A DNA stretch of 64,000 nt from Inga oerstediana (lineage: Eukaryota > Streptophyta > Magnoliopsida > Fabales > Fabaceae): NCBI GenBank assembly GCA_963210345.1, contig OY723411.1:32321130-32385129 (forward strand), written 5' to 3'. A model generated the notes under the pieces. It saw nothing but the letters and a program-made list of their open reading frames with translations. It did no database searches and was not told where the DNA came from. Positions 11,660 to 24,766 of this stretch are shown in pieces. Numbering within the stretch: the first letter of the stretch is position 1; every line of letters starts with the position of its first letter. Both the position numbers and the translations under genes were made by a program.

Positions 11660-13532
11660 TTGTCCAGTAGAATGGTCTCATTTCCTGTCTTTGCTTGACC
11701 CTTCTGGACTTTCAACTTGGCCTCTTTCAGGTTTGTACCTACCGATATAGCCGGTTGAGCCAAATCCTTGGTGTTAAGACTTTGTATCGCCCCTGCTAGA
11801 CTAGGAGCCAACCTCTCACTAGTTTTCTCTATCTTCGTACTCTTTCAATTTCTGTTCCTTAGATTTTCCTTGCCGTTTAGAATAATATTGTTAGTTGTCG
11901 GTCCTACAGTATCAGCCTGGGTAATCACTCTAGTATCATTATCTGCCAAATTCCCACTTACTACACAGTGAATTCATTGGCCTACTCCTTTCATAGGTCT
12001 CACACTTGGTGAGCTTTGGGCTATATTCAAGCATCATTAATTCCCTTATGGGCCATTGGGTCATAGTCTCAAGTTACACTAATACTAGGCTCCACATTCT
12101 CTTTGTCTTTCGATACATACACGGACCTTGTGACTGATTGGGCTTTCTTCCTTTGCAAACTCTTCAGGTCCTTTACCGTAGAGGTCTTGTCGTGGCCTTT
12201 CCTTCTCTCCTCATAAATAATCAACTCTCTTCCAATCAAATCCGATGACTTATCTACCTTACTCTTACTTTCTTTTGGCTTCAATGACAGCGCCATATCC
12301 TCCTCTCAGTCTGCTAGTGCAACAAATCAGGATATCTATGATCCTCTTTTTGACTTATTTTCGAACTTCGTACTTTGGCTTCCCCCTCTCACATAACCTC
12401 TGCTCCCTTCTGGCCTCGTAAACCGTGTTTTAGTCGACCTTCAAACAAGCATCCATAGACCATACTCCTCATCTTCAACTGGTAAGTTTTTCTCTGGCGA
12501 TATACTTGGCGGGGTTGATGGGTCCTGCATTTGATGATTCCTCGAAGCCTCACTTGAGCTTGTCTTCCACGGGCAACTTTCTCTTTTATGCCCATATCGG
12601 CCACACCCAAAGCATATCCTGTCAAATCCCTCCTATTCAACATTAAAATAGCTTGAGCAATAATAACTCTGGGAATGAGTCTTTTTTGAAGATCTATTTC
12701 AACACAAATTCTAGCATATCTCCCCTGTTCCACCTTCATTCTCTTCCAACAAGGTAAACAGATCTAGATTCAAAGTCTTCCCTATCATATCCCCTACCTT
12801 GGATATATACTTCTTTGAATACCATTGCAAGGGAAAGTTGGGGATCCTCACCCAAGTAGCTATACGCCCCAATGAGTTATGGAAAGGATCAAAGTGTGGC
12901 GACCAACTCTAGACCAATACATTGTGATGAGCCACTACCCATGGCCCTTCAAAAAGTATCTTTTTATAGTGAACACCATAATGCTCAGTGTTTGTAAATC
13001 TTACCACATAGTAATTATTTGGTAGGTCCACTAGCTCAAATTCATTGAATTTCTAGATGCGACAAAGAAGCTCTTTTAACTTATGAAAGTTTATACGAGC
13101 TCCTAGCACAGTAATGATTAAAGCATTATTCCATTGTTGACAGCTTTCATTATACTCCTCCTCTGTAAGTGGCATGGATGAATATAACTTCATTAACTTT
13201 TTTAGCTCCTCAGTCGGTCCAGGCATCTTCCATGTTTGGTCTGGGAGATTCAAAATCATAGGATTTTCCTCCATATTCGAGATACCATGTAATACCCCAT
13301 TAAAATCATTTCCCTTAAAACCTATGAGTGAATCCCAGTAGGAGAAAGCTTTCAGCTTTGGTGTGTCCCTTCCCTCTTCTTGTTCAGGCTCAAAATCCTC
13401 AGCATCAATCATCTGGTCAGACATTATGGCATCTTCTTTCACTTCCTTTTTGGATTTCTTCGCTACGTTGGTCAATGCAAGGTCCTCTGGTGGCCTATCT
13501 GGTGGCACCTTATAGACGGCAGTGTCTTCCAT
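11660..13532 (-). pseudogene. LINE ORF1 remnant with DUF4283-like domain and CCHC knuckle
   Basis: The N-terminal part is an open frame from the ATG at 13532 to 13053: an acidic leader, then a region ending NALIITVLGARINFHKLKELL, which starts the DUF4283-like RNA-binding domain. It continues in other frames through VVRFTNTEHY and GRIATWVRIPNFPLQWY (about 13010-12790). A CCHC zinc knuckle follows near 12620-12575 (CFGCGRYGHKRESC, C-x2-C-x4-H-x4-C) in a frame different from the longest ORF there. A basic tail reaches about 12069. At least one in-frame stop and several frame shifts are present. Family knowledge: plant L1 ORF1 proteins bind LINE RNA. Confidence 0.75.
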
Positions 13533-14126
13533 TAAGAGTTTAAAATGGCACGAGTTTCAATAGAGAGAAAAAACGTGAACTCAGAGCAAAAACTTTTCTT
13601 CTTTCACAATTCTTGTGATCTCTTCTTTCATTTTAGCATTTTACACATTTTTTTATTTTTTGAACAAGACTTGTATGAATAGGTCATCAACGATCAAACA
13701 TACACCCTACCCTAGACTGCTTTTTCACTACAACTTCAACCATAGTTGTTGACTTTTTTTAGCAAAAGTTATTAACTATTTATTATAATAAATAAAATTT
13801 AGCAAAAAGTTATTAAATATTTATTATAATAAATAAAATTGAAAAATATACTATCAATAGTTTATAAACTTTATAGCCACATTAATTTTCTTATATTATG
13901 CTATTATCATGTTGATAATTAACTGTAGGTTGGCAAAAAATAACCTAATTATATATTTATTTCTCATATAACTGTATATTATTATATTCCATATAATTAT
14001 TTTTTATTAAATTTTTATTTAATTATTATATCATTGGTTCTTCCGAACGGCCGAACCGATCTAATCATTTGAACCATGATCCCTAACTTTTCCGACTTAA
14101 CTTCCGATCCAGCTTTAAAAACATTG
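13533..14126. repeat. LINE leader, AT-rich duplication and end of a CCGG-rich repeat
   Basis: The LINE leader ends around 13690. At about 13758-13841 a 40-50 bp AT-rich unit (TTATTATAATAAATAAAATT core) is present twice in tandem. At 14030-14126 lies a block ending TTCCGATCCAGC then TTTAAAAACATTG. It resembles 55040-55122 (TTTCCGACTT, GATCCGACTTTTAAAACATTG), with the same AT-rich run upstream. I take both as right ends of one short transposon family. The left end of this copy is not recognisable. Confidence 0.4.
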
Positions 14127-14189
14127 CCTGCATAGCATCCATATCACCTTTTTTTTCCAACTCGGTTATTTTAGCAGGATAAAAATTTT

Positions 14190-14723
14190 AAAAAAAATTA
14201 GTTCTCCGCCTCTTGTTGCTCTCCTTTTCTCTCTCGCTTAGATTGTGGAGTCGCTCCTCATCTTCTTTCTCGCTAAGATAGGCCAATCGCCGAATCGCTC
14301 TCCCTTTTCTCTCTCACTCAAATCGCTGAATCACTCAGATCTGTTCATTCTTAGTTCTTAGTTGTGGCGAGCAATAACCCTCCTTCGTCCACCTTCAATT
14401 GTTTATTGACAGCCTCATTTCTTAACGAAGGGATCCCAAAAAGGAGTTACATGGGGGCTTTCTCAAAGATTGGGGAGTTGCTTCATTTTTAAGTTTTGCT
14501 GAATCTTGTATGCGAGCTCTGATTTTGTTTTGATGGATTGAATTTTGAATATGGGTTCCCCTGGCTTTTTCTCCTTTTTCTAATCGAGGTCGTGTTCTTG
14601 GCTTTTAGCGATCATTATTGTTTTAACAAATTTAATTTATAGAATGACCCATTTTATAATTTTTATCAAGTTTTATATCTTTGCTTCAATGCAAAAAAAG
14701 TGAAAAAATATATGGTTTTGATT
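14190..14723 (+). other. Possible host exon: 5' leader with CT-rich start
   Basis: A stretch rich in CTCTCTCGC, with short ATGs (for example at 14450, opening only MGAFSKIGELLHF), resembles a plant 5' untranslated leader. It ends where the 28.5-kb composite copia element is inserted. Its continuation on the far side at 43225 contains a good splice-acceptor-like CTTACTTGCCTTAG followed by a 36-codon open frame. A host transcription unit split inside an intron would explain both, but no protein family was recognised. Confidence 0.3.
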
Positions 14724-14728
14724 CAGAG

Positions 14729-15070
14729 TGTTCGATTTCGGACGTACCTAGAATCTGATTGACTCACTGAGTCCCACACGAGATCGGAGCACCGATTCGG
14801 ACTCTGATCACGTTATACGGTAGATTCACTATACGGATGGAGAGGAACCATAAGAGAGGTGTTTGAGAAGTTTTTCTCATAATAAAAACCAACTAACTAC
14901 AATAATCTATTACTCCCATATTTCACGTATAGGAAGTTACATATTTGAATTTCAAATCATAAGGATAAAACTCCTTATGCAAACCCAAACTTTTTCATAA
15001 TTTTATAATAGCCCCAACTAAATTGGGCTTGGGCCAGATCCACCAAGGGTGGACCAGACATATTCCAACA
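14729..15070 (-). mobile_element. 3' LTR of the outer copia element
   Basis: The plus strand runs from TGTTCGATTTCGG to CATATTCCAACA. It is 342 bp and aligns with 42882-43224 along its length. Immediately after it (15071-15091) the minus strand reads CAAGTGTGAGTGGGAGA, a typical copia polypurine tract, which marks this as the 3' LTR. Confidence 0.88.
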
Positions 15071-18000
15071 TCTCCCACTCACACTTGGTGGATCAAATGT
15101 TATGGGTCATATCTCTTTCTCTTCCATCCTTCTGTCATACTAGGTGCTATGTCCTAACCGTGTGGGCATGATGTCTCTATTTGGATGTCTTGTATTAGGA
15201 ATCCCTTTCACAAAGACCAACGCAAAACAACCCTGTAGTGCAGCTTGATCATATTAATATAATGCCTCTGATGTCCTAGATTTTAACCTACATATACTTT
15301 CTTTATAGCTAATCTAATCCCTCTTGAGTCAAGATAAAAATCAGATGGCCTTTCTCATATGCATAGTATCCACACTTATGAAATTACCCAAGTAACATCA
15401 TAAGGGACCGGTCTCAGACACAAGCATGAATGTGTATATTCTAGGTAATCTTCCTTTCACCCATATATTATTTCAATATGAATCAATCGCTTTCCTAACA
15501 TAATGCCTTTAGATCATATCAATTATGATCATAGGAAAAATGCTAAAGTAGCAGACGTCAAAACATATCTCCATAATATTGTCAAAGTTAGAGGACGTCA
15601 TGAAAGAGTTAACCTTTTCGGGACTCACAACAATAAAGCAGGGATCTCTTCACTTGCTTCCCATTTGCGGTTCTCTAGCAAATGCAGTATAAATCATATG
15701 CTACGGTGTTACTCTTATACTATAAGAGTGTATGCCATTTTAATCTTACCATTAACACCGTACATACTAAGTTTAGACACGCACAGTATTTAAACCAAAA
15801 TTCTTCAGCTTTACTCACATGACGTCAATTTGAAGAATTTGTTGTCTGGCTACAGGTATCATAGATGTGGGTTTTCATGATTCGATCCATATTTATAATT
15901 ACAGATATCATCCCGACTGAATGCACTACTAAGTCGAGGCGACATTAAGTTTTGTGTTTCTTCTCTACCATATCAGCTCTCTTACTGTTTTACTAGTGAA
16001 CACATATGTCTTATCTTCGCACACTCCTTCTGAGTGTCAAAGGTGATAGCTTGTGTGAGAAAGCCGACCTTATCAACCTGTACGACATACTAGACATTGT
16101 ATACTTTCGCATACACACGTAAAAACATAATGAAGTATCTATACTTCACTTCGTATGCACGTCAAAGGACTTATTATGCTCTCTATGTATTTCCTTGGCC
16201 ATATGCTTAGTTAGGGGACTTTGCATAGGGAATGTGTTGTTAAACAACAATTTTATGTGCTATAGTATTTCTAACAAGAATCACATCTTCGTGTTTAGTC
16301 TTGATATGATACTTAGGGTCTTTTACTTAGGCAATGACTATAGTGTTTTCACAATGCATTAACACTAGATTTAAATTCTCACTTTCCAATCATAGATGTT
16401 TTTCCCAACATCATTAGCCGTATAGCCACATGTACTGACATAGTACATTAATATGAGCATGATCATTATATGCCCTGAAAAGTATCTCTAGACCTTTTGT
16501 GAAGACATTCCATGTCTCTTACAATGGTTAGACTAGTACTAACATACAAGTCTTATCACAAAATAGATATCTGGTCTTGTACACATCACTGCATACATAA
16601 GACTACCAACAGCGTTTGCATGGAAACCTTTTTCCATTTTCTATCTTGATTTAGTTCAGGGACAAAATCAAGACTCAAAAAACATTACTGAAGCCACTAG
16701 GGTATCCATGGGTTTATATTAACTCATATAGAAATTGCTTAAGGATCTCCTAATATAATTCTCTTGTTACAGAGAGGATTTTCCTTAAGCTATCTTATTG
16801 GATCTTAAGTCCAAGAATATGTATTGCTTTACTCATGTGTTTCTTTTCAAAATTTATGAGTACCATTATTTAACATACACTACTAGATTCAAACTGTTTC
16901 TGGTCAATTGTATATCATCCATTTAAAGGGATAATATCAAAATATTACTTAATAATGGTTCTCTTCAACCATTTGAAAAATACATTTGGTTATCACTCTT
17001 ATGAAACCTTATGCATCACTATCTAGATGATCGCTTCAATTCATAAAAGGATTTTTGCAAAAACAAATGAGGTTATCCCTCTATGAAACCTCAAATACCA
17101 CTTTTAGTGAAAAATAATTGTCATTGTAAATAGAATTCGTCATCCATATCACTACTTAAAGGTGTAGGTTTCACATCTTCTTGATGTATATCTAAATTTA
17201 AATAGTAAATTGTTGCCAGAATAAGTCTGATTAAAATGCACAACAGGTAAGACAAGCCTTCCTGTTATGCTCACCCCTTTGCAATTAAATGAGTATTTGC
17301 TAATTATTAATCATAACTCTTTTTCAATGAATCATCATTTCCATTGCTTTCTTCCATTTTGCCTTTGCAGGAATCTTGTACAGAATGCAACTCTATCTTC
17401 TAGAGCAACCATGAATTCCATTCTCAATTATTCCTTCTTATTAGACCTTCCTACTTCTCTTGTTTAGGTCTCTTTATTGACCCTTCTGAGCTCCCACTCA
17501 CAAGGACGATTGAAAATTGCTGGCTGGTTCTATACTACCTTATTTATGTGTCTTGTAAAGAGACATATAATCATTATTTTCGCCTTTATTTGGAAATTGA
17601 TGCATAATAAATGTGGTAGCTTTCAGTTCTTTTCACTCACAATTCCATCTTTTCATTTATGAAAAAATGAAGACATCACTCTTATGAGCTCTCACTTTCA
17701 ATCACAATGGGAATATGCAACTGACCCTTATGGTTTGCAGTCTTGTGGTCTGTACTCTTATGGTCTGCAAAAAATCAAATCCAATTCACACTTAACCATA
17801 ATTCATAGAGTGTAGAAGTGACCACTTTAGAGGGCACATGGTTAAGTTCAATACCACTCACACTTGATGAAAACAAATATGTGTACTAAGCCACCAAAAG
17901 TGAATCTTAATACTCTCCTACTCACATTTGGTGGGCTAGCTTGAACCATCATAACCATGTCTCATAATATTTCATTACATTTTTCAATAAACTCCATATA

Positions 18001-21000
18001 GTGGTGGAGTACATCGGATAGATAGCTATCAACTATTTTTCTTCTGTCATAGAGCTCATTTGATCATTCACAACCTTGATTAGTTTATACATAGGATTTA
18101 AAAAACTTATTTAATTTATTCAATTTACTTCACAACTTATCAATTTACAGTCCAAAATACTTAAACTTCAGACTTACGTGAAATTAAACAAGTATGATCA
18201 TATTGTGAATAATCCTCAACAAGAGTGATAAATGTTCAGTTATGTGCCTTGCCCTCATACTCAGTACCAAATTTATCATAGTGGAATAATTGCAATGGAA
18301 ATACAGTCATTTTCCCTTTACTATAAATCTTTTCGTGTTACTTTACTTGCTAGACTATCACAAGGATATCTACATATTGGAAACTAAACTAAGCAATCCT
18401 CATTATGCTAATTTTGGTAGTAATTCCCATATCCTTGTCTAGCATGACACGTAATAAATTCAATACTCGAATTATAAAAGGTGGTAAAGCAACTAAGCAT
18501 AGAGATTCACCAATAATGTTCAACTCAAAGAAATCTCATGAAAGGAAAACTGAATTAGAACTATATACGTGTCAAAAAATCATGAATGTTTAAATCAGTT
18601 GAACCCTTAATCTTGATGGCATAAGACAACAACTTAATCTCATTTGAACCAGTGCATGAAGCACATCACATAGAATTAAGGTTGTTCTACTACATAAGTG
18701 GACTTGTAGGTCCTTATGTCTTCACTTCAATCCTCATGTCGCCACCAACACTAAGCTTCTGGCTTAGATTTGACAATAGAGAACATTCAATAAAGAATTT
18801 CAATCCCTATCATGATGATTTATGAAACTTATGTCCTTTTGCATTCCCTTTATTGGAACAATTCTTTGCAAAATGGATGTTTCTTTAGCGGAAAAGCATT
18901 TAACCTCACTTAGGTTAGCTTTCTGCTGGGTGTAGAGTGTGGAGGACTTGGCCTCCCCTATGGGGTAAGCTTGTCCAGAGGATTCACAAACCTCCAGACA
19001 TTCATTTTCAAGCCCCGAGTACTTCAATACATCATTGAAAGTAATAATGTTTTTACTATGGGTCATACTAACTTTCATGAGCTCCCACCTATAAAGGAGT
19101 GTCTTGATGAACAAAACTGAACTTGTTCATTAAACAATACATGTTCAACTTCTCTCAGTTTCCTTGTTAAGTTGGTTATCTCATGTAGATATTGTCTCTT
19201 AAGAGGTGATTGAAGTACCTCAAGAGATTATCTTTGAATGTAATTCACATGGCATTGTTGTTGAATTTCTTTCACATTTACACATGCATTTGTCAAGTAT
19301 AGCATATACAAGGCAATTAATGTTATGAAGTTTCCCTTGTCACGGCCATGTCAGTCTCATAACGTCTATTTGCTGAGTAAATTCTCAGCTTTAATGCCAT
19401 TTGACCCAAGTCAATAACCTTACAATATTTTTTATTTATATGAGATCTTTCAATGCTAAATATCACAATTGTCCCCATTTAGTTATTAATTAACATTCTT
19501 GTTCTTGGCAGCCTTCATTTGCTTAGTCACTTAAATTATCCCACTTATAGGGTTATTCACAATTGATTTAAACCAAGAATGTCTTTTTATAGCACATTTA
19601 AGTATACAATGTCATGTACTTATATTATTCTTAACTAGAAATGTAGTAATACCATTGGGTCTTACGATAAGGAGAATACGTTTGTACCTCCCATCACATA
19701 GGCTCCAACAATGCCACTATCATCAATCAAGAATTTCATACAAGTACTTCACATAAGATGCTCAATTATGACTTTCAGAACGATCAATTTCTAAAAGCTC
19801 CCACTTAGATAGAGCATATACTAGCTCCCACTAAGATAGAGCGTATGATTTTCTTAGAAAACTCATTTTCCAAGAGTTCTCACTCATAAAGAGTGTTTGA
19901 CATTTACTTCTTCATGTCTTATTATCAGGAAATTTGGGACAATTCAATAGTTTCTTTGGTTTCATATGCATCTCATTTATACATTTTGGGGAGAATTTTC
20001 ATTTCTTCTCAAACCCAATTTGATAAAGTTCATAATAACCACTATTTTCTAAGGCTGGAAGAATTTTATGTCCCATATTGTTTTAATCATCTTCCAAAGT
20101 TTTTCTATCACATTGAGAAGATGTTTCAAACGTTTTATGCAATATGAATTGTTTCATTCTAGAAACATTACATATTTGCTCTTAATTGATTTCTAATGTC
20201 GGTGGTTGGACTGGGCTCTAGGCTCATTTTCACTCATAAAATGGGCTTTACCTTCTGAGGTGCATCACTTGCCTAAATCTAGCATTGGGAAGCTTCTTCA
20301 TTTTGAAATTCCCTTTCACTATGATTTGATACTGTCTCTTTTAGTATCAAATCCTCACTTTTACCTCCGTGGTGTTTCTTCATATATGAATCTTGACATT
20401 CACCTTCTTAATATTCATGAGATTTAGGTTTTTCTTTAGGTTTATCTTCCAGATTTCTTTCCGGTCACACCTCTTATTCAATTTTAGGTTCTAATGAACC
20501 TCATTTTGAATCATTTTCCTCTTGACCATCTTTAGGATCTTCTCCTTCTAGGCTATGTTTCAGGACTAAAAATTAAATGAGCAAATCCCTTTTTCATCAA
20601 TCACTTGGAAGCTCTCATTACTTTAAGTAATTTAGGCTTGGATCTTTTTTTAGAGATCTCAACAAGTGATTTTCACCTTTTTAAATCCATTGCAAAGGTG
20701 GTTCACACTTAGGGAAGTGTTTTTCAATATAGTAATGATCCAAAAGAATAAAATCTTTTTTGGTTTAGTGCTTTTAGAACTCTCTAAATTCATATTTATC
20801 TCAAATAAAATTATTATGAATTATTAAAATATTTTAGGATTTTTTAAACTCATAAAACAAATCATTGAAGATAGCAGTAAATGCCTCTAAAACAAATCCA
20901 AATATACTCCAAAAATTTTCAAATATATACCAAAAATGAAGATCTTGAATTCAGGGATTTTTAGAAACAAACCATGTCTCAATCAAAGCTCAAATGCAAC

Positions 21001-21118
21001 TTCATGTGCCTCTAGAAGGAGGAGGAAAAAAGAAATTCTAGAAGAATTAAAAAATACAAAATTTTTTTAGAGCATTGATCTGGGCCAAAAAAACCACAAA
21101 TTCTAAATATATATATAT
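15071..21118 (-). pseudogene. Decayed gag-pol of the outer copia element
   Basis: On the minus strand, recognisable islands lie in copia order. Gag-like sequence is at 19114-18890 (LLYRWELMKVSMTHSKNI and FNDVLKYSGLE, resembling the copia gag 'LTHNE...TF.D' region). RT C-terminal sequence lies at about 16850-16800 (INFEKKHMSKAIHILGLK) and 16615-16565 (VGSLMYAVMCTRPD, the conserved end of copia RT before RNase H). Most integrase and N-terminal RT sequence cannot be traced, and stops are frequent. The long part between the RT end and the 3' LTR (15100-16500) and the gag-to-leader part (19200-21118) show no open frame of note. Confidence 0.65.
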
Positions 21119-21299
21119 ATATATGATAGATCCCATATGTTTTGATGATAACAAAGATTGGACTAAATGATAAAAGAGGATATGATAAAAAATGAATTTG
21201 AACAAAGTAAATAAATGGCAAAGCATTACTTGAAGTAAGCACTGGAGTAATGAAGAAGATATGAGAGAAAAAGCAAACGAAAAACCTCAGTGGCAGTCT

Positions 21300-21920
21300 T
21301 TTTCTATGTTTACTCGAGTGACTACTCGAGTAAGGAACATTGTTACTCGAGTAGGCACTCGAGTAATGTCAAAAGAAAATTTTTTCGAAAGCACTGCCAA
21401 AATTTTGAAGATGTTACTTGAGTAGCCACTCGAGTAATCTGCAAAGTTATATAGACCCTTACTCGAGTAACCACTCGAGTAACACATGAGAAAAAGGCAT
21501 TACTCGAGTAGCCACTCGAGTAACCAGGTCAAAAATCTTCCAGTAGCTCTCGGCCAAGAAATGCAACATATTACTCGAGTAGCCACTCGAGTAACCAGGT
21601 GAGAAAAAGACATTATTCGAGGGAGCATTCCAGTAATCTCCAGAGTTATTTGAAGCATTACTCGAGGGGTCACTCGAGCAATCAAGTAAACAATGAACAA
21701 GGACTCTCAGCCAAGAATTTGATGCAATTACTCAAGTGAGTAACCGAGTAATCTGCAAAGTTATTTGGAATTTACTCGAGGGGTCACTCGAGTAAGGTTT
21801 GAGGAAACAAAATGGCCACTCGAGTAACCACTCGAGTAATAGGCTTACTGGAGGAAGCACCCGAGTAACTCACAATTAAAAGACATGGTCACTCGAGTAG
21901 CCACTCGAGTAATCAGGTAT
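21300..21920. repeat. Array of paired ACTCGAGT palindromes
   Basis: About ten pairs of the 8-bp palindrome ACTCGAGT, often as TTACTCGAGT-AGCC-ACTCGAGTAA, so each pair is itself an inverted repeat with a 3-4 bp centre. Pairs recur every 50-70 bp with spacers such as AATCTGCAAAGTTAT and AACCAGGT that also recur. Some copies have decayed (for example TTACTTGAGT, ATTCGAGGGA). Two further copies lie in the right half of the same LTR at 33429-33470. Confidence 0.85.
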
Positions 21921-21942
21921 TTTTAAGGTTTGTGATATATCT

Positions 21943-24766
21943 TGTTAGAACTGGCTATCACCCGAGAGGGGGGTGAATTGGGTGTATAATAAAAACTTAA
22001 GAACTTTAGAAATCTTTTCGTATCTTAACGAAAGTGGTAAGTATGAAGGTTTATAAATCAACAGTTATGTTAAATAATATATGCTGGAAATATAAGAGTT
22101 TAGGGAAGAGAATATGTAAACTGTGATTTATCCTGGCTCGGTACAATCTGTGATGGCCTACATCTAGTCCCCAGGCTCCTCCTGAGATTTTCAAATCCAC
22201 TATCTTCTTGTTTAACCCGGGCAAAAGAAAAGCCTTTACAATCCCACAAGTTTAGCCTGGTATTTGTGAAACCTTTTACAAATCTCTCACTGAAATACTC
22301 CCCCTTACGGCAAGTCTTACAAGCAGAGCAATCCTGAAGATCTTCCTCTCCTGCTTACTCATGCAAGTCTTACGAGCAGCAACGTTCTCTCCTGCTTACA
22401 CCCCTGTAAGTCTTATGAGCAACAACATTCTCTACTGCTTGCACCTTGTAAGTCTTATGAGCAGAATGTCTTACGGCAATTCTCTCTACTGCTTCCCAGT
22501 AAGAAAATCAACCCTCTCAAGGTCTCTCTACCTTGAGATCAACTTAGAAATATAGTTGAAGGTGTTTACAGACTCTCTCACAGAGTGGATATAATCTCAC
22601 TGAAGTACAATACAAATAATCACTCTCTCAATGATAAATAATACAGAAACTGGAAAACAGAGAGTGTTTGGGTAGAAGCAGAGAATTCAAGTTATTCGCA
22701 TGTTGGTGTCATTGCTCTGTTTTCTCTATTTTTTTCTATCACCCATCGATATTGAATGCTTTCTCATTTATAGTTGATGAAGATGATGACCGTTGTGAGC
22801 ATTTGTCTGTTGGAGTCCCATTGCTTCATTTAAACATTTGAGCATATTTGAAAAACAAGCTACTGTCCATTGTGGAGTAAAGTGGAGCGTCTCGTTGAAC
22901 AGCAGGAAGATCCATTTTGAGCTGTACATCATGTTGTGGAGTGTTTTGTGTTTCAGACAATCTCTCATGGTGGGTCAGTTACTTGTCGTGGTTGGTAGCC
23001 GCCATTCGGTGTGTAATGATGAAGTTCACCGTAGTTGACTTTTATTTGAATCTGCAATCCGAACGTTTAATATCCTGTTTCACACTTGAAATATATGTTA
23101 CCTATCATTTAGAAACAATAACAAGTGAGAACACAATGATTCAATAACATGTAACCATATTCGGATTGTTCGTTGAGTGATGATATTTGCCGTACGTGAC
23201 CTCCATTCTTGAAGATGCAATCCAAATATTTAATTTCCTGTTTTACACTTGAAATATATGTTAGTTAATGTTTAGGAACAATAACAAGTGAAAACATAAT
23301 GATTGTATAACATTGAACCACGTTTGGATTGATGGCTATGAGGCTCTATTTCATTTCTGCATTCTGTCAGGACCTCACTTCGAGTGCAATATGTCTCACT
23401 CGAGTGCAGTTCATATTTTCACGTTCTGACTTCCTCTCGGGCAAGCACTCACTACACTTCACTCGCATCTGCTCGAGTGAATTCTCGACATCACTCGAGC
23501 ACAACCAGTCATGCTCGAGTGCGTTTCCTGCTTTCACGTGCATGCTTCTTCTCGGGTTATCACTCTCATGTCAAAACTTGCATGTGCTCGAGTGAGAAAT
23601 ACTCCAATGCTCGAGCATGAATCCTAGTGCTCGAGTATTGCAAATTTCTTCGCGTTTCTGCTGCTTCTGGACATCACTCGCACAACTTTTTCAGGGAGAT
23701 AGTTTTTACACTCGCGGGTGATGTGGGACCACTTTAGAAAAAATTTGTTTATTTGATTCAAATGATGTATCATAAGAATGCTCTTGCCATAGCATTCCAA
23801 TGCAACAAGAATCAGCTCCAAACTCCTTGTATTCTGCAAGTTATGATCGAAAGAGTGTATATTTCGCTAGTCTGCACAAGCGTCAACTTCCAGAAGGCAT
23901 AGCTCCTAGAATATCTTTTTCAAAATAGGCAAATTACCTATCTATGGAAAGATCTTTGAGTCTACTTTGATTTGGCACTGGTCTCGTCTCAATCTGATGT
24001 GTAGTTTGTAAGTTACGCTCAAACTACCGAACCTGTGTCAAAAGGTTATGGTGATTTCAGTTTCATTTTCCATGATTCATATCTCCTTCATTTGATCTTC
24101 TTTCAATGTGATCCTGGTGTCCATTTTACGTTTTGGGAGTCTTCTTTCATATGCCACCGGTTTTAGGTCAATCAGATGTGTGGTTTGAGAGATATGACCA
24201 AAATACCAGACCTCGCTCAGGATGAAAGTAAAACAGAGTAGAACGGAGTGTTCATCCCGTACTCGAGTGAATTCATCCGTGTTCGAGTGAGTTCTTCTTG
24301 TGCTCGAGTGAAACACCTCGTGCTCGAGAATAACACCTCTGGAAGTGCCAAAACTCATATATAAGTCATCTTAGCTTCGTATTAACCTATTCCAACCATC
24401 ATTTGATCATAGAAACCTCCGGTATCATTATAGAAACCTCCAATATCACATCTAACAACTTGAATCTTGATATTCATGATAGATCTTCCAAGTTCTTCAT
24501 TCTTCAATATCTTTCTTCTTGGTTTTCCTCTTGATAATAATTCTCCATAACCAAAGTAAGCATCTCCTTGACTATCTTCAATTTCTTCCTTCTTCTTCCT
24601 CTTGTTCATTTTCATTAATTCAATCTTCTTCATTCTTTGCTTGACTAATCTACAAAATATGTAACATTAAATATAGTAGTTAGTTAAAGAAATACATTAT
24701 ATAAACTTTTTGCTCTTATCATTTCATATCTATATTTGATATCATCAAAACTAATCATATCTAACA
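21943..24766 (-). mobile_element. 3' LTR of the SIRE-like element
   Basis: On the minus strand it starts TGTTAGATATGATTAG and ends with CTCGGGTGATAGCCAG then TTCTAACA. It contains four degenerate 42-53 bp tandem units (22315-22504), two ~120-bp related units (about 23040-23160 and 23215-23335), and CTCGAGTG clusters at 23370-23640 and 24255-24335. The 'CACCCGAGAGGGGGGTGAATTGGGTG' type motif (in pieces at 21960-21982) is characteristic of SIRE LTR 3' ends. Confidence 0.9.
22315..22504. repeat. Four 42-53 bp tandem units within the SIRE-like LTR
   Basis: Each unit begins GYAAGTCTTAYRAGCA and ends near CTCTCYTGCTTRC or CTCTACTGCTT. Units start at about 22315, 22366, 22408 and 22450. The same array occurs in the other LTR at about 30895-31085, with a few substitutions. 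Confidence 0.75.

Larger units (their letters stand above)
5775..13690 (-). mobile_element. Decayed plant LINE (L1 clade, with RNase H)
   Basis: A non-LTR retrotransposon read on the minus strand. The order is 5' leader (~13690-13533), ORF1 with a DUF4283-like domain and zinc knuckle, ORF2 with APE-type endonuclease, reverse transcriptase, zf-RVT-like region and RNase H, then a 3' tail near 5800-5990. Many stops and frameshifts break both ORFs. The RT is further split by the solo LTR 8107-9652. The exact 3' end and target duplication were not resolved; a short T run at 5825-5830 could be the remnant poly(A) tail. Confidence 0.8.

Noticed and set aside
12389..12739. 116-codon minus-strand frame
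   Set aside because: Out of frame with the zinc knuckle that is clearly encoded there; the real LINE ORF1 signal is in another frame.
21287..21700. Minus-strand frames with repeated TRVATRV-like peptide
   Set aside because: A translation of the ACTCGAGT repeat array, not a repeat protein.
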